Below are positions 1 to 8,555 of a stretch of 64,000 nt of DNA, in pieces (positions within the stretch are counted from its first letter, which is position 1; each line of letters opens with the position of its first letter). The notes beneath the pieces are model-generated. The model was not told where the DNA came from. It saw only the letters and a program-made list of their open reading frames with translations, and ran no database searches. The stretch spans positions 1-64,000 of the forward strand of contig CASDYG010000003.1 of the NCBI GenBank assembly GCA_949285555.1, in the 5' to 3' direction. A program made the position numbers and the translations under genes. The stretch is from an uncultured Eubacteriales bacterium. Its GTDB lineage: Bacteria > Bacillota > Clostridia > Peptostreptococcales > Anaerovoracaceae.

Positions 1-2
1 CT

Positions 3-95
3 TTAACATCTATGTTTGCAGCCAGAAAGCTACTGACGGAAATGTGGGGTTATTGGATGGAAAAGGAGGGAAGACTGAAAGGAATTCCCAGATAA
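3..95 (+). CDS. C-terminal end of an unidentified protein (partial)
   Basis: Frame 3 is open from the window edge for 30 codons and ends in TAA at 93-95. The visible end is basic and aromatic (..MWGYWMEKEGRLKGIPR). A strong terminator follows about 40 bases later, which fits the end of a real gene. The remainder lies outside the window, so no function can be given. Confidence 0.4.
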   Translation, partial: LTSMFAARKLLTEMWGYWMEKEGRLKGIPR

Positions 96-133
96 ATATA
101 AGTATTACTTATTCGTTTAATAACAATATTTTA

Positions 134-175
134 AAAACAGGCTTGAGTTTTCTGAGATTCAGCCTGTTTTTTATT
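134..175 (+). terminator. Rho-independent terminator
   Basis: The 10-base arms AAAACAGGCT (134-143) and AGCCTGTTTT (161-170) pair perfectly around a 17-base loop and lead into a T-rich tract. It would end transcription of the gene entering from the left edge. Confidence 0.8.
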
Positions 176-294
176 TTATCATCATATTAAAATGTATATA
201 ACATAATTTTAATTCATTAAATTTATATTATTTTAAGGTTTTTCAGCTTTCAAGTATAGTTTTCGCATATTGTCTGAAAGGCAGAAATTTTTCG

Positions 295-325
295 TTGACC
301 TTAGACTAGGTCTAAAGTTTAGAAT
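295..325 (+). promoter_or_regulatory. Promoter with an overlapping palindromic operator
   Basis: A -35-like TTGACC (295-300) and a -10-like TAGAAT (320-325) stand 19 bases apart. The spacer contains the perfect inverted repeat TTAGAC-TAG-GTCTAA (301-315), placed where a bound repressor would block RNA polymerase. The regulator is not recognisable. The 96-294 part of this gap holds only the terminator and AT-rich sequence. Confidence 0.5.
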
Positions 326-358
326 TTATGTAATTTAACAATCACCAAGGAGGAGCTT

Positions 359-1063
359 ATGGACTTTAGAGATATTGCGGAAAGCAAGGAGCTATATATA
401 GCTTCAAGCATAGCGATAATTATCGTTGCAATTATAATTTCTTTATATTTTATCAAATGCTATCGCCATGCTGTAAAATGCGGTATATCAAAGGACGTAT
501 TAAAGAAAGTCATTAAGTCATCGGTATTATTTTCCATTATTCCATCACTAGCAATTGTTGCTGGACTTGCTACCTTAGTAGCGGTTATCGGTTTTCCATA
601 TGCATGGTTGAGATTAAGTGTTTTGGGATCCCTGGCATATGAGATAATGTCATCAAGTATGGCTCTAAATGTAATGGGCGTGGATTTGGCTCATGCGGGG
701 GCAGATGCATTTGGTTTAGTTATGTGGGCTATGTGTCTTGGAATTACATTACCACTAGTATTTAACTGCTTCCTGTGTAAGTATGTTCATTTAGGAACTA
801 TGAAAATAGGAGCTGGGGACCCTAAATGGAGTCAGCTCTCTCAGACAACATTTATGTCTGCTTTAATCATTGCACTAATTATTCCAATGATAGTAGGTAA
901 CTTAGTATCATGTCTGACATTTGCTGCAAGTGCAGGAATCGCACTTTTGCTCGGTTATTTAGCAAAAAAACTAAATGCCGGATGGCTACAGGGATTTGTA
1001 CTTGCTGGAAGTTTGTTTGGTGCTATGGCAGTATCAGTAATTTTAGATGGTGTACTTAAGTAA
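359..1063 (+). CDS. DUF5058 family integral membrane protein
   Basis: A 234-residue protein of mostly hydrophobic stretches, with about six predicted membrane segments. The segment FAWxRLSVxGS-like (here YAWLRLSVLGS near residue 85) and the preceding SSVLFSIIPS resemble the DUF5058 family, whose function is not established. The start is well supported by AAGGAGGAG five bases upstream. It is the first gene of a three-gene operon with a second membrane protein and an M20 amidohydrolase, so a role in importing the amidohydrolase substrate (a dipeptide or aminoacyl conjugate) is a reasonable inference, not shown. A palindromic operator precedes it. Confidence 0.75.
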   Translation: MDFRDIAESKELYIASSIAIIIVAIIISLYFIKCYRHAVKCGISKDVLKKVIKSSVLFSIIPSLAIVAGLATLVAVIGFPYAWLRLSVLGSLAYEIMSSSMALNVMGVDLAHAGADAFGLVMWAMCLGITLPLVFNCFLCKYVHLGTMKIGAGDPKWSQLSQTTFMSALIIALIIPMIVGNLVSCLTFAASAGIALLLGYLAKKLNAGWLQGFVLAGSLFGAMAVSVILDGVLK

Positions 1064-1076
1064 CGGGAGGGTTAAA

Positions 1077-1805
1077 ATGAACAAAACTAGTAATACAAGC
1101 AATTATTACAATAGAATGCATAACTTTGGTATTTGTGTTACCATTTTAGCGACTATAGTAATTTTTTCCGTACCATTTATTATTTGCATGATATTTGATA
1201 TTATGCCTTCGCTTCAAGAGATGTTTTTAACAGGTGGACCAATTTTAGCTATATTTATTCCTCTAAGCTTAGCCGAAACTATAGCAGAAACACCTATCAT
1301 GGGAACTAGTTATTATCTTGCGGGAGTGACTGGAAATATACTTAACCTTAAGCTACCAGCGACTTTTAATGCACTTAAAATATCCAATGTGTCTAAAGGT
1401 ACAGAGGAAGCAGATGCTATTATTGGTGTTGCAGTAGCGGCATCATCAGCGGTTACACTTATTTTCTTGGCACTGGGTGTTGTGCTTTTAACTCCACTGA
1501 AGCCAATGCTTGAATCAGATGTGGTGACTACTGCAACTAAATATGTGCTTCCAGCATTGTTTGGATGTATGTCAATTATGACATTTAGCAGGAATATTGG
1601 AGGGGGAGTAAAGATTTATGGCAGAGGCTTAGCACTTATATTGCCAGTTGTTATATGCGCAGTACTTTTCCTATTTGTAATGCCTGAAAAATATGGATTG
1701 TATCAGGGAGTTATTGCACTAGTGCTTATCCCTCTTATCTATGTAAGCAATAAGATTCTGTATAAAAAAGGAAAAATTACGGTAGAAATGCCCGAGCAAC
1801 ACTAA
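1077..1805 (+). CDS. Integral membrane protein, partner of the DUF5058 protein
   Basis: A 242-residue polytopic membrane protein with about seven hydrophobic segments and a hydrophilic C-terminal end. I do not recognise a named family. The frame is open from 1047, but ATG 1077 is preferred because GGGAGGG sits just upstream and the gene then begins 13 bases after the stop of the DUF5058 gene. Motifs that stand out are SLAETIAETPIMGTSYYLAG (near 70) and SRNIGGGVKIYGRG (near 180). Two small membrane proteins followed by a peptidase suggest a two-component carrier; this is inference from order only. Confidence 0.65.
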   Translation: MNKTSNTSNYYNRMHNFGICVTILATIVIFSVPFIICMIFDIMPSLQEMFLTGGPILAIFIPLSLAETIAETPIMGTSYYLAGVTGNILNLKLPATFNALKISNVSKGTEEADAIIGVAVAASSAVTLIFLALGVVLLTPLKPMLESDVVTTATKYVLPALFGCMSIMTFSRNIGGGVKIYGRGLALILPVVICAVLFLFVMPEKYGLYQGVIALVLIPLIYVSNKILYKKGKITVEMPEQH

Positions 1806-1846
1806 ATTGTTACTGAAAATAAGTAGTTAATTAGAAAGGGGTAGAT

Positions 1847-3028
1847 ATGAATATTGAACAGATTGAACAAATTTTTGAACAGTATAAAAATAAGCTAAAG
1901 GAGCTAGCTACCTATATACATGAAAATCCAGAGCTTGGGCTAGAAGAAAAAATGGCTTGTGAGGCTCAGGTAAAGCTTCTTAAGGAAGAAGGCTTTAATG
2001 TAGAAGAAAGCTTTGACGGATATGAAACAGCTTATAAGGCAGTTTTTAAAGGGGAAAAAGCCGGAGCAAGACTGTGTATGCTTGCTGAATATGATGCACT
2101 CCCTGAAATAGGCCACGCATGTGGGCATAATCTCATTGCTACAGTAGGCGTAGGTAGTGGACTTGTTATTCGTGATCTTGTGAAGGAGCTGGGCGGTGAA
2201 ATTACTATCATAGGTACTCCTGCTGAGGAAACACTAGGTGCTAAGGTTAAGATGGCAAATGACGGAGTGTTTAAAGATTTTGATGTAGTAATGATGGCTC
2301 ATCCTATGAACTCCAATGCAGATAGTATAAATACTATGGCGATAGAGGCATATTATGTTCGTTTTAAAGGAAGACCCGCACATGCTGCTGCCGCTCCTGA
2401 GGCAGGGGTAAATGCACTTGATGCAATGATAAATTTCTATAATTTAATTAATGCAATGAGGCAGCAGACGAAGGATGATGCAAGAATTCACGGAATTATT
2501 ACCAAAGGTGGTACGGCACCTAATGTTATTCCGGATTTTACCGAAGCTTTATTCTGTGTTCGAGCATTTAAGTGTGACTACTTAGGTGAGTTAGTTGAGA
2601 AATTTAAGAAATGTGCAGAGGGTGCTGCAATGGGAACTGGTTGTGAGCTTGAAATTGTGCAGGAGGGTTCCGGATTTAAAGACACAGTGAGCAATTTAAC
2701 TCTTGCAGAAATTCACGCACAAAGCAAGGAGCTTGTGGGACAAAGCAATGTACTAAGAATGAAAGGACAGTCCATAACAGGTTCTTCTGATATTGGCAAT
2801 GTAAGCTATGAGTGCCCTGCAATACAAAGCACATTCGATATTGCAGATGGTAAAAAAGGCGTGCCACATACGGCAGAATTTGCAGATTGCGCTATATCTG
2901 ACTATGGTATCAATATGGCTTTTTCGGAGATTAAGGCTTTTGGGGAAACTGCATATAGGCTACTTACTGAACCTCAGCTTATAAAGGACATAAGAGCAGA
3001 ATTTGATAAAGATGTTTTAGGCAAATAA
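1847..3028 (+). CDS. M20 family amidohydrolase / metallopeptidase
   Basis: A 393-residue cytoplasmic dinuclear-metal amidohydrolase of the M20D/ACY1L2 type, hydrolysing an amide bond in a small aminoacyl or dipeptide-like substrate. Visible features are IHENPELG near residue 24, the metal motif EYDALPEIGHACGHN (D83, H90, C92, H94), a TPAEE glutamate motif near 125, and the dimerisation (lid) domain in the middle with the ARIHGIITKGG stretch. Length is typical. It closes the operon with the two membrane proteins, 41 bases after the second, and is followed by a terminator. Exact substrate is unknown; p-aminobenzoyl-glutamate hydrolase B is one related possibility. Confidence 0.88.
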   Translation: MNIEQIEQIFEQYKNKLKELATYIHENPELGLEEKMACEAQVKLLKEEGFNVEESFDGYETAYKAVFKGEKAGARLCMLAEYDALPEIGHACGHNLIATVGVGSGLVIRDLVKELGGEITIIGTPAEETLGAKVKMANDGVFKDFDVVMMAHPMNSNADSINTMAIEAYYVRFKGRPAHAAAAPEAGVNALDAMINFYNLINAMRQQTKDDARIHGIITKGGTAPNVIPDFTEALFCVRAFKCDYLGELVEKFKKCAEGAAMGTGCELEIVQEGSGFKDTVSNLTLAEIHAQSKELVGQSNVLRMKGQSITGSSDIGNVSYECPAIQSTFDIADGKKGVPHTAEFADCAISDYGINMAFSEIKAFGETAYRLLTEPQLIKDIRAEFDKDVLGK

Positions 3029-3071
3029 CAATATTTAATTTGACAATTCTCCAATCATATTCAATTATCAT

Positions 3072-3102
3072 AAAGAGGCTCCTGACATGGAGCCTCTTTG
3101 CA
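3072..3102 (+). terminator. Rho-independent terminator
   Basis: Arms AAAGAGGCTCC (3072-3082) and GGAGCCTCTTT (3089-3099) form an 11-base-pair stem with a 6-base loop. It ends the M20 operon; the T tract is short. Confidence 0.8.
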
Positions 3103-3170
3103 TTTATATAAACATTGATAGAAGAAATGATCATTAGGGGATTTAGTAGCTTATAAAATGTTGTGGTTTT

Positions 3171-3179
3171 TGCTATAAT
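3171..3179 (+). promoter_or_regulatory. Extended -10 promoter of the YbaK-proC genes
   Basis: TGCTATAAT is a perfect extended -10 element. Transcription would begin near 3186, leaving only about nine bases before the ATG at 3195, so the mRNA leader is barely longer than the ribosome site. Confidence 0.5.
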
Positions 3180-3194
3180 TAACAAGGGGTGGAT

Positions 3195-3662
3195 ATGAAG
3201 ACTAATGCTATGCGAATTTTAGATAAGCAAAAAATATCATATAAAGTACAGATGTATGATAAAAAACAGGGCATCAGTGGTATTGATGTGGCAAAAGCAC
3301 TTAAACAGGATGAAAGACAAATATTTAAAACCTTGGTAGCAATATCAGGAAATAGTCTATATTGCTTTATTGTTCCTGTAGCAGGAGAGTTGGATTTAAA
3401 AAAGGCAGCTAAGGTAGCAGGGGTAAAAAATATCGCAATGCTCGCACAAAAGGAGTTGCTTGGAAAGACTGGATATATTCATGGAGGGTGTTCGCCCGTA
3501 GGAATGAAAAAGCTACTCCCTACATTTTTAGATGAAAGTGCGAAGGACTTTGAACACATCTACGTCAGTGGCGGGAAAATAGGAGTACAGATTTCAATTA
3601 AACCCTCCGATCTTTTACAAGTCACGAAAGGTAGCTTCGCAGATATAAGAAAGGAAATGTAA
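3195..3662 (+). CDS. ybaK: Cys-tRNA(Pro)/aminoacyl-tRNA deacylase, YbaK/EbsC family
   Basis: A 155-residue cytoplasmic trans-editing enzyme that hydrolyses mischarged aminoacyl-tRNA, classically Cys-tRNA(Pro). The sequence shows the family's AMRILDKQKISYK start, the KTLVAI strand, the AGELDLKKAAKVAGVKN segment, the lysine-rich substrate pocket and GGCSPVGMKK near 105. A GTG at 3189 is also in frame; ATG 3195 is chosen because GGGGTGG is then correctly spaced. proC starts one base after its stop, so the two are cotranscribed. Confidence 0.9.
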   Translation: MKTNAMRILDKQKISYKVQMYDKKQGISGIDVAKALKQDERQIFKTLVAISGNSLYCFIVPVAGELDLKKAAKVAGVKNIAMLAQKELLGKTGYIHGGCSPVGMKKLLPTFLDESAKDFEHIYVSGGKIGVQISIKPSDLLQVTKGSFADIRKEM

Positions 3663-3663
3663 T

Positions 3664-4485
3664 ATGAAGCTGGGTTTCATAGGTTTTGGAAATATGGGTA
3701 GTGCCATCCTCAGAGGTATTTTAGGTGATGGTGACGTCAAAAAAACTCTGAATATAGAAAGAATATTCGTAAGTAGGAGGCAGGATAGAAGGCTGGATGA
3801 ATATTTTATTGATCATGGAGTTGCTAAGCTAGATAGTAATTCTCAGGTATATGAGGAGTCAGATGTTATAATATTTGCTGTTAAGCCTCAGATGTTAAGC
3901 TTTGTACTGGCTGAGGTGAAAGAAGTATATAATAAGGATAAGCTTCATATATCCATTGCGGCAGGTAAAGGGATAGATTTTTTTAAGTTACATTTAGACC
4001 ATGATGCTAAAATAGTACGGGCAATGCCTAATATAAATGCAACCATTGGACGCTCTGTGACGGCGCTTGTATCAGGAAGTGGTGCAGCAGAAGAAGATAA
4101 AAAAATAAGTGAAATAATCTTTAAGGCCGTTGGCAGTGTACACTGGATTGATGAAAAGCAAATGGGAGGCTTCGCTGCTATTGCTGGATGTAGTCCTGCA
4201 TGGATTTATCGTTTTGTTGATTCGCTCGCATCTGCTGGGGTGGAAAAGGGATTTAAAAAGGATGAAGCATTAAAAATTATTGGCGAAGCAATGTTAGGTT
4301 CATCTGAAAATTTATTGAGGGCACTTGATGAAGGTGAAAATCCGTCAAGCCTTATCGACAGAGTGTGTTCGCCGGCAGGAACTACAATAGCAGGATTACA
4401 TAAAATGGAAGATGAGGGATTTTCTAAGGCTGTAAGAAGTGCAGTTGTAGCAGCGTGTAAAAGAGATTTAGAAATAAGCAGCTGA
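3664..4485 (+). CDS. proC: Pyrroline-5-carboxylate reductase
   Basis: A 273-residue cytoplasmic enzyme making proline from pyrroline-5-carboxylate with NAD(P)H. The N-terminal Rossmann motif is GFGNMG (residues 7-12); then come the AVKPQ loop, RAMPNINATIGRS near 120 and the C-terminal dimer domain with GCSPAWIYRFVDSL and the SPAGTTIAGL motif. Length and order are those of the family. It begins one base after the YbaK gene. Pairing of a tRNA(Pro)-related editing gene with proline synthesis may be functional, but this is only suggested by adjacency. Confidence 0.95.
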   Translation: MKLGFIGFGNMGSAILRGILGDGDVKKTLNIERIFVSRRQDRRLDEYFIDHGVAKLDSNSQVYEESDVIIFAVKPQMLSFVLAEVKEVYNKDKLHISIAAGKGIDFFKLHLDHDAKIVRAMPNINATIGRSVTALVSGSGAAEEDKKISEIIFKAVGSVHWIDEKQMGGFAAIAGCSPAWIYRFVDSLASAGVEKGFKKDEALKIIGEAMLGSSENLLRALDEGENPSSLIDRVCSPAGTTIAGLHKMEDEGFSKAVRSAVVAACKRDLEISS

Positions 4486-4609
4486 TATTAAAGCGTACAT
4501 GCTATTGATAAATAAGATTACGATACAGGCTGTATTTTGTAATACTAAACAATTATTGTATAATAGAAATACTTGTGAGCAAAATATGCTTATTAGCAGG
4601 GAAGAAACT

Positions 4610-5521
4610 ATGGAAAATAATGAATGCTTTATTGAGATAGATGGACTTTCCTTTTCATATTTTGATGATGGCTTAGCCGAAAATGGGCAGGCACAAAATG
4701 ATGATGGGGAAATTCACAACACACATGAAGCTATTGAAAAATCACAAAGATTGACATTAGACGATTTATCTATATCCGTGGAGAAAGGACAGTTTGTAGC
4801 TGTAATTGGAAGAAATGGATCAGGTAAATCTACTCTGGCAAAAATGTTAAATGCCTTAATGCTACCTACTAAAGGTAAGGTTATTATTGCTGGAATGGAT
4901 ACGACAAATGAAAATAAGCTTTGGGATATTCGCCAGCGTGTAGGTATGGTGTTTCAAAATCCTGATAATCAGCTAGTGTCGGCAGTGGTAGAAGATGATG
5001 TCGCCTTTGGGCCTGAGAATATGGGTATGCCACCAGAAGCAATAAGGAGCAGAGTAGATGAGGCGTTAGAATCAGTCGGTATGACTGAGCATGCAGATAG
5101 ATCTCCTCACCTACTTTCGGGCGGACAAAAACAGCGTATAGCTATAGCGGGTGTACTTGCAATGAAACCAGAGTGTATAGTATTTGATGAACCAACAGCT
5201 ATGCTGGATCCTATGGGAAGAGATGAAATATTAAAAACTATTAAAATTCTTAATAAGGAAGGAATAACAACCTTGCTTATTACTCACTTTATGGAAGAAG
5301 CGGTTCTTGCCGATCGAATAATTATATTAAACGATGGTAAAATTGAAATGGATGGGAGCCCAGCAGAAATTTTTAGGCGACATGATCAGCTTAAAAGGCT
5401 TTCTCTGGAAAGTCCATTTGCAGTTGAACTAGCTGAAAAGCTACGCATGAATGGTGTAAAAATACCTGAAGATATATTGGATATGGAGGAATTGGCAAAG
5501 TATTTATGTCAATTGAAGTAA
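4610..5521 (+). CDS. ecfA1: Energy-coupling factor transporter ATPase 1
   Basis: A 303-residue ABC ATPase, one of two unequal ATPases driving ECF vitamin importers at the inner face of the membrane. Walker A is GRNGSGKS (67-74); then Q-loop VFQNPDNQ, signature LLSGGQKQR, Walker B CIVFDEPTAMLDP and switch His in LLITHFMEEA. The frame is open from 4499, but residues before Met 4610 look non-coding. An acidic, Asn-rich insert of about 30 residues lies between the first strand (FIEIDGLSFSYFDD) and the next (LTLDDLSISV), longer than usual in EcfA1. The stop overlaps ecfA2 by 16 bases. Confidence 0.93.
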   Translation: MENNECFIEIDGLSFSYFDDGLAENGQAQNDDGEIHNTHEAIEKSQRLTLDDLSISVEKGQFVAVIGRNGSGKSTLAKMLNALMLPTKGKVIIAGMDTTNENKLWDIRQRVGMVFQNPDNQLVSAVVEDDVAFGPENMGMPPEAIRSRVDEALESVGMTEHADRSPHLLSGGQKQRIAIAGVLAMKPECIVFDEPTAMLDPMGRDEILKTIKILNKEGITTLLITHFMEEAVLADRIIILNDGKIEMDGSPAEIFRRHDQLKRLSLESPFAVELAEKLRMNGVKIPEDILDMEELAKYLCQLK

Positions 5522-6381
5522 AAGGTTTAGAACATATTTATAGCAAGGACAGACCAGACGAGCATTTGGCCCTAAGTGATGTTAGCTTTAGCGTTGAAGA
5601 TGGGGAGGTACTAGCTATAATTGGGCATACAGGTTCTGGAAAGTCAACATTGCTTCAGCATCTGAATGGTCTGCTAAAGCCTACGAAAGGTCAGGTGATA
5701 GTGGACGGTTTTGATGTGGGAAAAAGTAAAGAAGATGCACGTGCTGCCAGAAGAAAGGTAGGACTTGTGTTCCAATATCCTGAATATCAGCTGTTTGAGG
5801 AAACTGTTAGAAAAGATGTCGCCTTTGGACCAAAGAATTTAGGAGCTTCTGAAGCTGAGATAGAGATGCTTGTAGACACATCGCTAAAGCTGGTAGGTTT
5901 AGATCCATGCGAGGTCGGTGAAAAATCACCATTCGAATTATCAGGAGGACAAAAGCGAAGGGTTGCTATAGCTGGTGTGATTGCCATGAAGCCAGCGGTT
6001 CTGGTGCTGGATGAGCCTACAGCAGGTCTTGATCCAGGTTCCCACAGAGATATTCTAAATATGATACGTAATATTCATGAAAAGGAGAAAAATATAGTTA
6101 TATTTGTATCCCATAATATGGATGATGTTGCGGAAATGGCAGATAAGGTATTGGTAATGGACAAGGGCAGACAAGTGATGCTTGATGTACCTGAGGTTGT
6201 TTTTTCAAAAGTAGATGAACTAAAGGCTATGGGTCTTGATGTTCCTAAAGCTTCAAAAATGGCAAGAACTCTCAGGAAGTCTGGATTTGATATGCCTGAT
6301 AATATACTCTTTATGGATCAGCTTTGTGAGGAGATATTGTCTTTTCTTGATATTCCGAAGGAAGGGGGTAGTCATGCTTAG
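5506..6381 (+). CDS. ecfA2: Energy-coupling factor transporter ATPase 2
   Basis: A 291-residue ABC ATPase pairing with EcfA1. Walker A GHTGSGKS lies near residue 45, followed by VFQYPEYQLFEETV (the typical EcfA2 Q-loop), signature ELSGGQKRR, Walker B VLVLDEPTAGLDP and the VSHNMDDVAEMAD switch region. Its start ATG lies inside ecfA1 and its end overlaps ecfT by 8 bases, so the three are translationally coupled. Confidence 0.95.
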   Translation: MSIEVKGLEHIYSKDRPDEHLALSDVSFSVEDGEVLAIIGHTGSGKSTLLQHLNGLLKPTKGQVIVDGFDVGKSKEDARAARRKVGLVFQYPEYQLFEETVRKDVAFGPKNLGASEAEIEMLVDTSLKLVGLDPCEVGEKSPFELSGGQKRRVAIAGVIAMKPAVLVLDEPTAGLDPGSHRDILNMIRNIHEKEKNIVIFVSHNMDDVAEMADKVLVMDKGRQVMLDVPEVVFSKVDELKAMGLDVPKASKMARTLRKSGFDMPDNILFMDQLCEEILSFLDIPKEGGSHA

Positions 6382-7174
6382 AGATATTACCCTCGGACAA
6401 TATTATCAAGGCAGTTCACTCATTCATAGGTTAGATCCGAGATTTAAGGTTATAGCTACATTGATTTATCTCATAGCAATGTTCATAGTGGACTCATTTA
6501 TAGGTATGGGGATCTGCTTTTTAGGTATCATGGCTGTGATTGCTGTCTCAAAAGTACCGGTAAGCTTTATTATGCGTGGGATGAAGCCAATATTCTTTAT
6601 CCTGCTTCTTACATTTATTCTTAACCTATTTATGACACGTGGGGAGCCTTTATTTCAGTGGTGGATTTTTAAAGTATCCAGGGAAGGGCTGATTATGGCT
6701 ACATTTGTTGCCATCAGGCTTATATTACTGATTATAGGTTCATCGGTACTTACTCTTACGACAAAACCTATTAGCTTGACCGATGGAATGGAGAGTCTCT
6801 TAAAGCCTTTTAAGGTAGTAGGCCTTCCTGCACATGAAATTGCAATGATGATGTCAATCGCATTAAGGTTTATACCGACCTTAATTGAAGAAACGGATAA
6901 AATTATGAAAGCTCAGCAATCAAGAGGTGCGGATTTTGAAAGTGGAAATATATTCCAGAGGGGGAAAGCTCTTATACCTATTTTAGTGCCACTTTTTATA
7001 AGTGCGATTCAGATAGCAAAGGATTTGGCACTTGCCATGGAATCACGCTGTTATAGGGGTGGTGAAGGAAGAACCCGTATGAAACCAATGAGGCTTGCAA
7101 GAATAGATTACATAGGAATGATATTTCTTGGAATTTTTTTAATCATAGTAATTTGCGATAGATTTGTATACTAA
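6374..7174 (+). CDS. ecfT: Energy-coupling factor transporter transmembrane protein EcfT
   Basis: A 266-residue membrane scaffold linking the ATPases to interchangeable substrate-binding S components. It has the N-terminal LDPRFK motif, about six membrane helices, and the two coupling-helix Arg-Gly motifs, QQSRGADF and ESRCYRGGEG, that dock into EcfA1/EcfA2. The longer frame from 6236 lies inside ecfA2; ATG 6374 is preceded by GGGGG and overlaps the ecfA2 stop. The module here is not beside rplQ and truA as in many Firmicutes. Confidence 0.95.
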   Translation: MLRDITLGQYYQGSSLIHRLDPRFKVIATLIYLIAMFIVDSFIGMGICFLGIMAVIAVSKVPVSFIMRGMKPIFFILLLTFILNLFMTRGEPLFQWWIFKVSREGLIMATFVAIRLILLIIGSSVLTLTTKPISLTDGMESLLKPFKVVGLPAHEIAMMMSIALRFIPTLIEETDKIMKAQQSRGADFESGNIFQRGKALIPILVPLFISAIQIAKDLALAMESRCYRGGEGRTRMKPMRLARIDYIGMIFLGIFLIIVICDRFVY

Positions 7175-7184
7175 ATGACTTTGG

Positions 7185-7271
7185 CCGAGAATGCACAGGT
7201 GACATAACTTTCTCGCTAAGACATGAGTATATTGAAATAAAATCTATATATTTTTTATTTAGGAGGAAGTT
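7185..7271 (+). promoter_or_regulatory. Leader of queT with a possible stem-loop
   Basis: Between ecfT and queT the arms CGAGAA (7188-7193) and TTCTCG (about 7211-7216) can pair around a loop of about 17 bases. No preQ1-I, -II or -III signature is apparent, so a riboswitch is not claimed. AGGAGGAAGTT is the queT ribosome site. Confidence 0.25.
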
Positions 7272-7751
7272 ATGAAAAACAAATCTGTAAAGTATCTTGT
7301 GGTGTCAGCAGCTATTGCTGCTATTTATGCGGTACTCACTATAGTAGTGATGCCAATCAATTATGGGCCTATTCAGTGCCGTATATCAGAGGCAATGACG
7401 GTCTTGCCAATAATCACGCCTGCCGGAATCCCGGGGCTTTTTGTTGGATGTCTTGTAGCAAACATAGTAAGTCCTGTGGGGGCTATCGACATGGTGGTGG
7501 GAAGTATTGCAAGCTTAATAGCAGCACTTTTAACATATAAGCTTCGTAGAAATAAGTGGGTAGCAATGCTGCCACCGGTACTTGTAAATGCCGTAATGAT
7601 TGGAACTATGCTATATTATTACTATAATGTAGAATACTCACTGGTAGTTTGCATGATTACAGTTGGAGTGGGCCAGCTGGTTGCATGCTATGTTCTTGGA
7701 ATACCACTTTTAAAACTTTTAGAAAAGCATAAGGATAAGATAGGGCTTTAG
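7272..7751 (+). CDS. queT: QueT family ECF transporter S component
   Basis: A 159-residue membrane protein with about five to six hydrophobic segments, the size of an ECF substrate-binding subunit. The N-terminal AAIAAIYAVLT segment, YGPIQCRISEAMTVLP and the GLFVGCLVANI stretch resemble the QueT family, thought to bind a queuosine precursor. It lies about 100 bases after ecfT, so it would share the EcfA1A2T module. The following gene, trmB, is another tRNA modification gene, which fits the assignment. The ligand is not proven by sequence. Confidence 0.85.
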   Translation: MKNKSVKYLVVSAAIAAIYAVLTIVVMPINYGPIQCRISEAMTVLPIITPAGIPGLFVGCLVANIVSPVGAIDMVVGSIASLIAALLTYKLRRNKWVAMLPPVLVNAVMIGTMLYYYYNVEYSLVVCMITVGVGQLVACYVLGIPLLKLLEKHKDKIGL

Positions 7752-7793
7752 TCATCATATTGTTTGAATAATAAAGAATAGGAATGGATAAGG

Positions 7794-8540
7794 ATGAGGC
7801 AAAGAAGGCTGAAGAATTTAGATGAAAGACTGGCAAAGCATGAAGCTTTAATATGTAAGGTAGAGGAAATTCCTAAGAGCGGCTGGGTGAATACGTTCTT
7901 TAAAGACCCAAAAACACACCATCCATTGGTAAGTGATAAGGTCTTAGATGAGAAGGAGCAAAGTCATAGCGGAAGGCTTTTTGTTGAATTAGGATGTGGA
8001 AAGGGCAGGTTCATTACGGAACTTGCCCTTAATAACCCAAATGATTATTTTGTTGCAATTGAATGCCAGCCTAGTGCTGCAATTAGAGCAATGGAAAAGG
8101 TTGCAGAGCTAGGTATAAACAATGTGAAATTTTTCTTGAAACAAATTGATGATCTAGGAAAATATTTTGCGACTAATGAGCTTGACGGGATCTATTTAAA
8201 TTTCAGCGATCCTTGGCCAAAAGCCAGACATGAGAAAAGAAGACTCACCCATAGAAATAAGCTGAAAGTATATGGACAGCTATTAAAGGAAGGTGGATTT
8301 GTCGCATTTAAGACAGATAATACGCCTCTTTTTGACTTTTCACAAGAGGAATTTTTGTATATGGAGCAGCCAGAGCGTTTAGATGAAATAGGATTCAAAT
8401 TTCAAAGAGAGGATTTTTCCAGGGACCTACATGCTTCGGTATATATGGATAAAAATGTGATGACGGAATATGAAGAAAAATTCTCAATACTGGGGGAGAA
8501 AATAAAGTACATTAAGGATGTAAAACTTTTACATATTTAG
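7794..8540 (+). CDS. trmB: tRNA (guanine-N7-)-methyltransferase
   Basis: A 248-residue SAM-dependent enzyme making m7G46 in tRNA. It shows the SAM-binding motif VELGCGKGRF near residue 64, a hydrophobic strand ending in FVAIE, and the family hallmark NFSDPWPKARHEKRRL near 140, with a DLHASVYMD-like C-terminal region. The start is chosen for the short GGATAAGG site upstream. Length is slightly above the usual 215-230 because of an N-terminal basic extension. Confidence 0.93.
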   Translation: MRQRRLKNLDERLAKHEALICKVEEIPKSGWVNTFFKDPKTHHPLVSDKVLDEKEQSHSGRLFVELGCGKGRFITELALNNPNDYFVAIECQPSAAIRAMEKVAELGINNVKFFLKQIDDLGKYFATNELDGIYLNFSDPWPKARHEKRRLTHRNKLKVYGQLLKEGGFVAFKTDNTPLFDFSQEEFLYMEQPERLDEIGFKFQREDFSRDLHASVYMDKNVMTEYEEKFSILGEKIKYIKDVKLLHI

Positions 8541-8555
8541 AGTAAATGGAGTAGA

